NCBI GenBank assembly: GCA_008360975.2
Contig: CM039194.1
Span: forward strand, 9,100,426-9,164,425
Direction: 5' to 3'
Length of the DNA: 64,000 nt
Origin: Lichenostomus cassidix
Lineage: Eukaryota > Chordata > Aves > Passeriformes > Meliphagidae
Under the pieces are notes generated by a model. That model was not told the origin of the DNA and did no database searches. It worked only from the letters and a program-made list of their open reading frames with translations. A program made the position numbers and the translations under genes. This document shows, in pieces, positions 12,001-24,000 of the stretch. Position 1 is the first letter of the stretch, and each line of letters starts with the position of its first letter.

Positions 12001-15000
12001 AAACCAGTCTGTAATTCCATGATCTGGGCTGTAATCGTGCATTCCCAGCCATCAGGGACTGATTTTGCAGTTGCTTTGATTTGCGTGCGAGAGGGACTTT
12101 GGATGAGGCTGCGAGTACCTGACTCCATTGCTATCCCAATATCCCAGCCTCTGGAGTAACACAGGTCGCTTCTGGATTAGCTCCGAGTGTTTTCTCGGCC
12201 CTGGGGCAGCCGCCTCTGACTTCAAAGGTTGTTTCGGTTTCCCGGTGCGCGGCAGCACTTGGCTGTTTGTTGGTGTGTTTATACCCACCGACATCTGAGG
12301 GGTGGGAGAGGACTTCTGCCTGCCAGGGTGTAAACAGCCCCGGCTGCCTTTCCTACAGACAGATCCCACAGATTTCGGTCAAGCCGAGACACAGCCGCGG
12401 GAATGGGAGCCTCCTTCCTGCCCAGCTCAGCTCAGCTCAGGGGCCAGACTGCTACCCTGCTGTCACTATTCTTCTTCGGGACAGGAACTTGTCCTTAGCC
12501 CTGAAAGATCCCAGGCATCCAGGAGCTTGGTCCTTTGCAGTGCACCACACTTAATGATAATGGACTTTGGTGGATATTTTGGTCATCAGAGCTGACAGTA
12601 GATGGTCCTGGTTTTAGGCACAGCTCTGTGCAGCCTGGCCAGAGGACCATAAGGACCAGCACAGGTGTAAGCACCTCACTGTGCCCCATCCCTGGGAATG
12701 TCCCAAGGCCAGACTGCTTGGAGCAACCTGGTCGAGTGTAAGGTGTCCCTGCTCATGGCTGGGGGGGTTGGAATGAGATGAGCTTCAAGATCCCTTACAA
12801 CATAAACCATTCTGTGATTCTATGATCTCAGTTTCCATGTGCAGTTTTAGGCTAGAAGCATCTTTTGGCAGGTTTGCAGAACAAGCCAAGGTATTTTTGA
12901 GCTATTTCCATATGAAAATGTGGGGGTTCCCTTGCTGGGAACAACAAGGAACTTCCTGCATAGTTATTTTACTATCTCAAAAATAATTTCCCGCCCCAGG
13001 TCTGGTACATGCCTGGTCCCCAGTATGAAACAACTTTCAAAAGGAACACAGGACTGAGCTTTTGGCTTGTTTAAAACTGATGGGCGTCCTTAAAAAGCTG
13101 TGCTGGGGAAATCAGAGCATTCCTGAAGCACAAGGGCAGGGTAGGTACTTTCTCTCCAGATTCCAGGAGTCTCCTGTGCTTGGGACCTCACAGAGTCACA
13201 GAGTAGATAAAGTTGGAAGGGATTACAATGGGTCATCTGGTCCAACCTCCCTGCACAAGCAGGGTCATCCCAGAGAACGTGTCACAGGATTGTGTCCAGA
13301 CAATCCTGGGATATCTCCAGTGAGGGAGTCTCCACATCCTCTCTGGGCAACCTGTTCCAGTGCTTGGTCTCTGCACAGGAAGGAAGTTTTCCTCATATTC
13401 ATCTTCCTACTGCAGCTTCTCATGCACCACACAGAGACTCTGAGTAGGCCTTAGGTTTTTTGGTCACACTGAGCTCTTATAAACAACTTCTTCTGTGCAA
13501 TTGCAACATCTCCTGATTTTTCAGCCCACCTCTGCATTTTGCATTGTTACCAGGCAAACTCAAAGCTGCAGCATTACCCAGTACCAGGGGCAGAAGGGGG
13601 TTAGAATTGGATTCCAACCTTTGTAGGAAGGCCCAGATTCTCTAAAAATAGTGTCCAAATCCCGCACTGCCCCTCAAGCCCAGGGGACACCAAGTGTCCC
13701 CCCAAGCAGGGGCATCAGTGCTCTGAGTCCCCTTAGCAAAGGGTATCTTTAGGAAATACCACGTAGCTGTGGATGCTTTATAGCCTCTTTCTTCCTGATC
13801 CCAGGCAGAGCCAGTCTGTCTATCCGCTCCCGTCATGTGGATTTAGACAGCCGTATTCGTCAGCGCTTTCTGCTGGGGCTTCTTTCTCCAGGTGAGTATG
13901 AGCTGTGTGACACAGGGCAGCAGCTCAGCTGGTCTCGCAGCTTGCAGTTTGTGCAGTAGGAGCTTGCAGCAGACCACAGCCACCCAGGGACAGCCATGCA
14001 CCCTCCCCAGGGCAGCCGTGGGAAGGGAAGGCGTTTCTAGGCAGTGTCTGTCCAAAGGGTGCTCAGGGGAATGTTGAGGATGAAGGATGCACAATGGTTG
14101 GGTTTTAATCAGCAGAACTTTAAAGAGAGTCAGAAACTCCAGCCTTCAGCTCAGCATTGGGAAAATGGGATGGAATCTGTTGCTCAGGACTTTGCTCCAT
14201 GTCACTAACCCTAGTCCTGAATGTGTCCCTGCTGCCACCACCGCTTTGCTCTGCAGAGATGGATCTGGTTGACTTGGTCTCAGCTCTAAAAGCAGGACAG
14301 GAGTGGGCACTGATTTGCTGCCATCCCATCAGCACAAGTCAGTTCTGTGAGACACAAATGCAGCTTCTGCCTTTGGGTGAGCAAAATGCATCCCCTGTGG
14401 ATGGGAATTACAGAGCACAGCCCTTCCAGGAGTGCTGCTAGGAAAAGCCCCTGTGGCTCTGTAGGGATGCCAGGGCTCATACAGCAGCTTTCGCTTCTGC
14501 TTCGTGTTGTCCTGAAGAGCTGTTAGTGGAGATTTCCCACAGGAAAGTCATGCAAACCCTTGCTCATGCAAGCCTTAGCCATGCAGAAACCTGGATCCGT
14601 GCAGCCCTCGAACCGTGCAACCCTTGGTCATGCTTCCCTTGATCCATGGAGCCCCTTAGCCCTACAGAAGAGAGGAGGGAGTGCTGCCAGCCCTCCTTGC
14701 TCGTAAGACATCACCCTTGCACAGCCTCCAAAGTGAAGCCAAGAGGAGCTAACGGTTCCCTGTGGAGCCCCAGCAGCCTCCCTGAGCTCCTGCCTGCAGG
14801 ATTTTGGGGTGGATTTTGCAGCGCTGCTGCAGCTGAGAAAGTACACCTGGTCAGATAAGGATCAGACTGTGCTGGTGGATTAAATTAAACAGCTTTTCTT
14901 TTCGTGCCAGCATATCTAATGAACAGTTCATCTCCCATGGGCAATTCTGCCATCTCAAGCTGCAGTCATAAAGTGGCAAGCTTGGCAAAGCTGACTCCGC

Positions 15001-18000
15001 TGGCTTTATCCTCCAAAACTCTGGAGAGAGCTAATGAAGCCTGAGAGCTAATGAGACCTCTCGTGATCTCAGCCCGTGTTGTGGAGAGCATTGCTTAGGC
15101 AAGGTGCACCTCCTAGAGTTGCATTCGGGTTCATGTTCAGACTTAGTCTATTTCTGTTAAAAGAAAGGTGCAGGGTGGTCCTAATCTCTCCCATCCAAAG
15201 CCCAGGTTGAGTTTGTTGTTCCTTTCCGCAGTGCTAATGAGATACTGCAACAACAGAGATCCGAGTAGCTGAAACTGCTGGGTGAAAGCACCCTTGATCT
15301 CAGCCAGGCTGGCTCTGCTGCAGGCAGGTTCCCTCACCGTGGCACCAGATCCTTTCCATCCATGTGCCCATGGCTAGACCAGCCATGCCAGGAGGGTGAT
15401 GTGGCACCCAGCCTGGCAGCACCAGCATGCTTTCCATGTCCTCTGCTTTCCGTCTGCTTCCGCCACGTCAGAGCTCACTCCGAGGCACCTGGTGCCTGCA
15501 GCACCCCAGCACAGCACAGCCCTCCCGGCACGGCTCACCCGCTCTCTGTTGCAGGTTCACTCACCCGCTGATGCTGGGCTCTGGCATGCACACCACCGGC
15601 ATCCCGCACCCTGCCATCGTGCCCCACTCCGGCAAGCAAGAGATGGAGCACTACGACCGAAACATGTGAGTGGGGAGTGCTGGTTTGGCAGCATCAGCAC
15701 CTCAACACCCCTGTCATTTATCACTCTTCATGCTTGTGTGGGGGGACGTGGATGAACACTGAGCTCTGATCTGAGGAGCACATCTCGCCCCCCCCATGCG
15801 CTCGTGCTGTTGGGTTGTTTTGGAGTTGAGTCTTCTGGTGGCTCTGATGCTGACAGCTCCTCCTTTTGTCCCACCAAGGAAACCTCAACCAGAACCAAAG
15901 AGAGAGAAGGAAGCCAAGAAGCCCACTATTAAGAAGCCCCTGAACGCTTTCATGTTGTATATGAAAGAAATGCGGGCGAAAGTCATCGCCGAGTGCACCC
16001 TGAAAGAGAGCGCCGCCATCAACCAGATCTTGGGAAGGAGGGTAAGAGCTCACAGGGCCCAGTGTCATCACCTCGTGCTACATCCCTGTCCCTTGCAGCT
16101 GCTCTTAAGCACACAATGAGCATCTGCTTCAAATCTGGGTGCTCTTATCCCATAAACACAGGGGGCCCTGGAGCTGGGTGGCCATGGTGGGCTGGGCTGG
16201 GAGGGGACAGCGGGGCCATGCCTCATTGCTGTTTGTCCTTGCAGTGGCACGCGCTGTCCCGGGAGGAGCAAGCCAAGTACTACGAACTGGCTCGCAAGGA
16301 ACGGCAGCTCCACATGCAGCTCTACCCCGGCTGGTCTGCCAGAGACAACTACGTGAGTGCCACCGTGCTCAGACCCCCACCCTGTGCCATGGCCCAGAGT
16401 GACTTGAGGGGCTAGCAGCTGGTGTTTACCAAACAGCTGGCCCTGGCAGCGCCATTCCTGACAGCACAAGAGCCACAGAAATTCACATTTCAGCAGTATT
16501 TTGAACACCCTCTTGGCTTATTGCCTGTCTAAAGGATGAATGATATAGCCCCCAGCAACCACATGCATTTATTTGCTTATTGTCCAAGCAAATACAAGTA
16601 GAAAGGACAAGAAGCTTTCAAATGCTGTGGATGATCTTTGGAAATATAATTTTATGGAAGCAAACTGCTTTGTGCATCTTGGACAGAAGCTGAGGTATCT
16701 GTGAGGGTGCTGAGGTCCTGGCACAGGTTGCCCACAGAAGCTGTGGCTGCTCCATCCCTGGAAGTGTTCAAGGCAGGCTCGATGGGGCTTGGAGCAGCCT
16801 GGGGTAATGCAAGGTGTCTGCCCATGGCAGGGAATTGGAACAGGATGTCTTTAAGGTCCCTTTCAACCCAAATCATTCTATGATTCTGTGATTAAAATAG
16901 TGGCTTTTTTTCTAGGGGGTCTTTCCTTGTGATTTTCATGACTGTTTTGATGTTACATGCCTAATGAGCTCATTAGAGAACTGAAGCAAAGTACACATTA
17001 GTCTTCAGATGTCTGTCCATCCACTCATGGACTGTCCCTTTTATCTAAAGCTCCATCATTTCCCTCACAGATATTTTCTCTCCCCTGGGAGCTGCACAGT
17101 GAGTGCAAATCCATCCCACACTGACTCCAGCCCTCCTTCCAGAATCACCAAACTCCACCACAGGCAAGAAAACACCTGTAAACAGACCCAAACCACCCCA
17201 AACTCCCCCCCAAAACAGGGGGCAAAGGTGATACAGAAAACGCAGAGGTGATGGGAAGCCCCCAGCCCACATTTTGATTGGCGCACATCTGGAGAGCATT
17301 AACATCTGGAGGGCAGCAGCATTGCTGAGAGCATGGCACCTCCAAGCACATCCTCCATGGAAATCCCAGTCCTGTCTCATCATTCATCTGGTTGCTGGAG
17401 AACCAAGGGCTGGTTCCTTGCTCCAGAAGATGGATGATGAGCTCCAAATGTGCATATTGATGCTCCCAGCACTGTAAACCAGCTGGTTTGGGTGTCGTGG
17501 TTGTTGGAAGAGATGCTTTCCTCTCCAGAGTTGAGCAGGGATGAGGTGGAGGAGGAGAAGGAGGAGGAATGTAGGTCACTTCTGCAGCACGTGATGCGGA
17601 TATCAGGCAGGAAAGACAGTTGCTCCCCCACTGAAGAAAAAGCTTACCGCAGCTCAGAGCTTTCCACCTTCACTCAAACCACAAGAAGTCATATAAGGAG
17701 TCACAGGTCAAAGGCAGCCCTGGGAGTTGCCTGCTCCACGCAGCCAGATTTGCTCCTGCGCCACTGTGCCCTCATTAATCAGCTCATCAGGGGATGAGGG
17801 GAGGTGCTGCATCTTGTGAATCAAAGAGGCAGTTTGGGGATAGGACTTTTTTAATTTTTATTTGTGAAAGAAGAATGAGAGATGAGTCCAGAATTGCAAA
17901 AGCGCTGAAACAGATCAGTATTGTTTAAAAATAGATTTCTGGGGATTTCCTAAACTTTCCTTCCCATTTGAAATCAGGGAATATCAAGGACCAATTTCTG

Positions 18001-21000
18001 TTTGGGTGTAAGACACCATATTAAAGCACATTTTGGAAATAGGGAAGGTTCTAAAATGGACCAAGAGCTTTTTAAAAACATACGGAGGAGGAATAAGAAT
18101 GGGAAAGGATTATCAGATGTTGACCATACTCTCTCCATTGCGTGCAGCAAATCTTGTTTAATTCTATTAATCTTATTTAAATTATTAATTAAATTACTGA
18201 TTTATTAATTAAAGCAATAATGGGTGGGATCCCAAGGTGAGATGCATCAGAGTGGGCTGAGGAGTTCTGGCAGCAGTTGTCAGAGGTGCTGAGCAACACA
18301 GGCACAGGCACTGGAATTGCTACAGCTAGTTTACATCCACTAATATTGTCTCTCACACCTTCTGACCCAGTCTGCAGCATAAATCCAGGACTTAGCTGCA
18401 CTTGCAGCATGGTCCTGGACTCAGAAACCAGAGCATGGAGCAGTGTGTTGGGAAGAAGGTGGAGCATATGTGGGGTCTGGAGTGGGGACACAGCCACCAT
18501 TGCCTCTTGAGCTTATTGCAGTTTCTAAATATGCACAGATCTCCTGCAAAGTGCTGAACCAAAATGCCTGTGGTGCCTGATCCAGGGGTACTGGAAATGA
18601 GGGGTAATCCCTGAAAAAAGCACAAGCCCAGAGTGAGTTTGTGCTGTGCAGAAGCCATAGTAAGTGCACAAAAACACATCTGTGTTTTGCTTTGAGAGTT
18701 CCTCCTGGGCTTCTTCTTAGGAGCTTTGGAGAGGGAAGAGGGGAAAGGAAGGGGATACCCTCATAGATAAACCTGAGTAGTCCCTTTGCAGCCTTTTCCA
18801 GTTCATCTCCACCTGGAATGGGCTGAGCCAGCAGCACTGTGGCTCTTACAGGATCTGCTCACCTGGGGGGCAGCAGCCATCCCCAGCACCCAGTTCAGCC
18901 CCAAAAACCCTGCACAGCACCCTTGGTTTTCTGTAGCATAGGTAACAGCCTTTCCTTTGACTTCCTAGGGGAAAAAGAAGAGACGAACACGGGAAAAGCA
19001 GCAAGATTCCAACTCAGGTAAGTGTGTGCAGTGTGGCAGCTGTCCCTGCCTTCCTGCTCAGAGGGGAGAATATGGAGCCATTGTTCTGGTTTACCATGTT
19101 TTCTTTTTCTTTTATTCTCCTGAGTTTAACTAGAGAAATACACATCCATTATTTTTCTAAGACATGGTAAACTAACCTTTCTGTGAGTTTTTAATAGACA
19201 TGTTTGATTTAGAACACGGGTAGTATGTGAAAACTGAAAAGATTCGATTTTGGCAAGTGTATAATAACTTCATATGAAAACCATCACTAAACTTATTTAT
19301 TGAAAACATCCAGGGTGAATGTCCCCATCAGACCTACAGATGTTATTAACTAAAGAAAACTCCTCTCAAATACATCAGTATTGTATGTGGGATGAAATGC
19401 CGTGGCAGGATTGAAGATCACTCATGGGACTACCCCAAGTTTGTTGGTTGTCATTTCAAAGTAATCTAGAGTTGAAGCAAAGTCATACTGAAGTAGCAGC
19501 TGCCTCCCTGTACCACTCTGCTGATTAGAAAAGGTCCTTTTGACAGATTTCAGCTGGTCACAGAAACATTCCCATAATCCAAGGCTATTCTTGTGCTGAT
19601 TTCTGAATTAATTCTGCCATATCAGGAATAAATATTATCTGTACCGATAAATATTCATTATAAAGGGAACCATTATCAAGAGATGTGTCCCACTAATACC
19701 TTCAGTTTAATTAAAACTGCTGATCTCATTCAGTGCCTAGTCTGCTAAGGGGAATATAAACCTTTAGGCTTTTATGTAGAGTGCATTATATATTTTTATA
19801 TATCTGTATGTATGTCTTGTCTGATTTTGTGTAATACAAAAATTATAATTTCACCTGTTATGGATTGAAAACCAGCTGCTGGTTGTACACAACAGGAGAC
19901 ATTGATGGTGGTTGAAGAAGGAAGCTAAACCCAGCACAGAAATGTGCTGTTTAAATCTCATTTACAACACTAGAGAAAAACATGATGTGCCTGAAAGCAA
20001 ACAGGGCTTCACCCTAATGAGTTCCGTAATTATACAGTAGAACAGCAACGTTTTAGGGAAGGCCATGGAGAACAGCTTTTCCATTAGAACTGGAAGGGAT
20101 ATGATGGGGAGCAGAGTGGAATACCCTGAGCCTGCCTAGGTCTCCTTGGTGCTAACTCTGCTTTCAGCCTGCTTCTGCAATGTTTCCTTCTCTTTTCTCC
20201 GTGCACAGTCTGAGGTCACTGGCAGCCCCAAGTAGTCGCTGCTGGAAAGGCAGGGAGCAGGTAAGGATGCAGACACAGGAGTCAGGCATCACCTCTGGGA
20301 ATTGGCAGCTTTTCCAGACTTAAAAAATTTGAAGAGCTGTGAATTTCCCCATAATTGCCCACGTTTCTCAAAGCTGTTTCCCAAACCACCTCCTCCAGCT
20401 GCCAGCAGTGATCACTGATATTTACCTAACGATCACTTTTTTCCAGGTGGTGCCAGCACCTTTCTGCAGCAGGAAAAAAAATGGGATTGTAGTCTGTTAG
20501 TCGTGTGTTAAAGTGGCTAAAATGATGTTGCCTCTTTTCTTCCTCGTGCTCCTCCTCCTCTTTGTGCCTCTGCCTTGCCCATTCTCCGCCGCGCATGCTT
20601 CTGTGTTCAGATCCTGCCTCTCCTAAGAAATGCAGAGCTCGCTTTGGCCTCAACCAACAAACGGACTGGTGCGGCCCGTGCAGGTGTGTATCGGCATCTC
20701 CTCGCTGCTGGGTGTTCCTGGGACAGTGGGGGCAGCTCCAAGCATCCTCGGGAGCTGACTGAGCTGCAAGGGACAAGTTGCAAGGCTGTGCTCTGGGTTT
20801 CTCATCCCTCCCGGGGCAGTGTTGGTTTAGTGCTGTACATATTCCTCAGCTGATGGACTTCCCTGGTCTTAAAAGCTTATTTCCAGGATGGAGACCTCTG
20901 TGACCCTGACATGAGGCTTTTTTTCCTCCCATTAGTGATTTCCAATCACATTAGTGGCACCCTAGGGCCAGCAGTGAGGATTTAATGGATTTCTTTTTCC

Positions 21001-24000
21001 TATATACACTGGGCCAGCCATGTGTTTCAAGATCCATCTCTTCCTGAGCCTTAAATTTTTCAGTACCCACCATGGGTGGGGTGGGACAGCCTCCAGCAGC
21101 AAAACAGTGCAGTGCTGTGCCCTTCAGGCTTCCAGGGATGAATGTGACCAGGCAATAGTAAAGCTCCATGCAGCAGCCAAGTGCTGCCTGGCTCAGGGGG
21201 GCTGCAAAGGCAGCCAGGCAGAAAAAGCTCCTGGGAGCTTCTGGATCTGGGCACTGGAGCACAGAGAGGCTCCAGCTTGGACAGAGGTCTGCAATTTGCA
21301 GTTTTACATCAATGCATTGAGGAAAAAGGTGAAAGTAAGGTATTGCTTGGTGTGCTCACTTCAGCTTGAAGTAACATTTAGGCTACCCAAATCTGGCCCA
21401 CACCTTGCTGCACCCTGAGCTCCAGTCCTTGTGGCTGAAACCCACGTGAGCTCCCCTCCTGCACCTCAGTGTGCCACAAGAACAGAGCTCCCTGTTCACC
21501 TTTTATTCCCTGGGTAGTGTCACAAAAAACATTTTTTAATTGATTGAGAGTCTGGGCAGAGCTCCCTTAGTGTCTCATTAATACTTGAGTGTTCAAAGGG
21601 AGCTGCTGGAGCCCCCCGTGCCCCTGCAGCCGTGCCGCCAGGCTGAGTGCCCCGTTCTTCCACGGGCACTTCTCCACCTTCCCTCTGCCTCCATTCCAGC
21701 TCTGAACTCAGCTTCTCCTCTGCACGGCTTCCCGATTAACACAGGCTGCTGGAGTGCTCGGACACGTTGGCATGCTCCTCTGTGTACTCTGTGTAACCGA
21801 GCCCTGCTCAGCCAGAGCTGCTCCGCAATTCCCCTACTAACGCTGCTGCCACTCAGGGGCTCCTGTCCTATGTGCTCTGCTCACCTGCGGAGAACAACTT
21901 CCCCAAGAGGATTTCCACTCCATAGGAGAGGTTAACTGGTTAAGACTAGATGCTCTTGCTCCAGAGCTTTCACTCTCCTCCCCCATACCCTGGACAAACA
22001 CTCCAGGGTGCTGTAGTTCCCAAAAGGAGAGGTATAAGTTCCTAAAGAGAGGGGGATAAACCCCTTTACCGTGTAACACCCACCTCAGTATAACCCATGG
22101 ACTGAGCAATTATAACCAGTCTGTAGTATCACATCTTCTTTTTTTCCGCCTGTTATTTTAAATCGAATGAATCAATGGACATATTCCTGTAATCTTAAAC
22201 AGGTCATTGCAACTTTGTCCTGCAGCTGCTCCCAAGATGTCTGTGGGAAACACAGCTCCTCCTCAGGCTTGTCTCTGGGGAATTACTACCCATGGAAAAT
22301 ACCCTCCGAGTTAAATACTCGGTTCAGCTGAGCTGTCGTGTTTCCTATCGCATTAATTGGGTCACCACGGCTAACGATGGCACTGACAGCAGTAATAGCA
22401 CTACTGCTCTTGTTCACATCCAGTGCAAGTCATGTTTAATACTGGACTAGTTAATACACATTCTCACACTGTCTGGTTTTTCATTAGGAAGATCAAAGAA
22501 AGGTGTGTGCCCGCATTAGTGAGTTCTCCATTTGATCTGTTTTCCTCAAATGAGACAGCCGAGGCAGGGAGCCGAGTGGGAGATGCTCTTTTACCTGTTT
22601 TAGCTGTAAAGTCTCCAGCAGAGGAATTGTCCCCTCACTACTATTAAGGTGACATCTTGAGAGCTCTTTTGTTTGAGGATCTATATTAAGGTGCTCAAAG
22701 ACCCAAAGCAGGTGACATGAGGGATCTGTCACATGGAGAGAAGGAAAACCAGCTCAACAAAGAGTGTATGAAGACAAGATAGTGTGAGGGACTGACTGGA
22801 CAGCCAGGGGTAGTTAAAACAATCTGGGTGTAGCAGGTGACACCTGGCACTCGGGATAAATACTGAACAGAATTGTCACAGGATGTGAAGGAATCATACC
22901 CAAACCCAGCTCCAGCAAGAATTATGTGTGACTTGTATTTTTGAGACCCCCAAATCATAACATCCAAACAAGTGGGGAACCTGAGTGTTTCTTCCAGAAG
23001 GGATGAAGGGAGGCTGGTCACTGCTCTCAGGTCCTGCTGCCTTCAGGACCTTCCCAGTCCTAGCAGACTTCTGTAGAAGCACAGGGCTGGGGGAGGAGAG
23101 CTGCTCTCAGTGGGTACTGTCGTGTAAAAACCCCTTTGGGTCAGTAAAGCCATCCCCAGCTGATGAGCTCTGTCACACTCCCATCAATGGGAGTGTGGCA
23201 CTGAGTCTGTCACCATTGCAGGGCCATTCAGATCCTTCTGCCAAATCTTTCTCCCCAGTGTCTGTCCACATTGCATTTTGTATCTGTGCTCCACTTCCCA
23301 AGGGAGAGGTCACATCTCAAGGGGAGGTCACAGCAAACATTTCCTACCCAGGAATCCCACAGGCTGAAGTGTGACTGGTAGCTCTGTCAGGACTGATTTC
23401 CCTTAGTGAGCAGGTTAAGGTGATCTGCCCTCCAACAAGCCCAAGTCCTCTGAAGGCCTCAGGAGTGCTCCAGCTTTCAAAGCAGGACTTCAGACAGCCT
23501 CAGACCATCTCGCTCCAGCCAGTCCCAGGCCATTTCCTTCCCTCTTCCTGAATCGCTGCTGAGCACTTTCTGTGCAGCTGCATCACTGAGTTGCCCTTGG
23601 AGGTGGTAATGAATGGGAAATATATTAAGATGCAGAGATAATTCGAGCACAAAAGAAGATCTGAGTGCTAAGGCCAGGCTGCATGGGGCTTGGAGCAGCC
23701 TGGTCTAGTGGGAGATGTCCGTGCCCATGACAGGGGGGTTGAAATGGGATGAGCTTTAAGGTCCCTTCCAACCCAAATCAGTCTGTGATTCTAAGAAGAT
23801 GATACTGTGCACAAGCCCAGGAAAGTGCTGGGAAATGGGCTCTAGGGACTCAGACTGATAGGGCTCTTACACTGGGGATGACAAAAGCCAAGACTAGTGT
23901 GAAGAGCAGTGTCCCAGCAGGGCGTCATCTGGCACTCTTGAGCACAGTGGTCCCGATCTGCCCTGTGACACCAAAACACACACGTGTCCCGTGGGCCCTG

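Larger units (their letters stand above)
9237..13804 (+). other. TCF7: TCF7 intron rich in CR1
   Basis: It holds four CR1 fragments (about 11030-11213, 11583-12033, 12660-12828 and 13184-13432). A CpG-enriched block with TCF/LEF-like motifs lies at 12061-12300. Confidence 0.7.
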
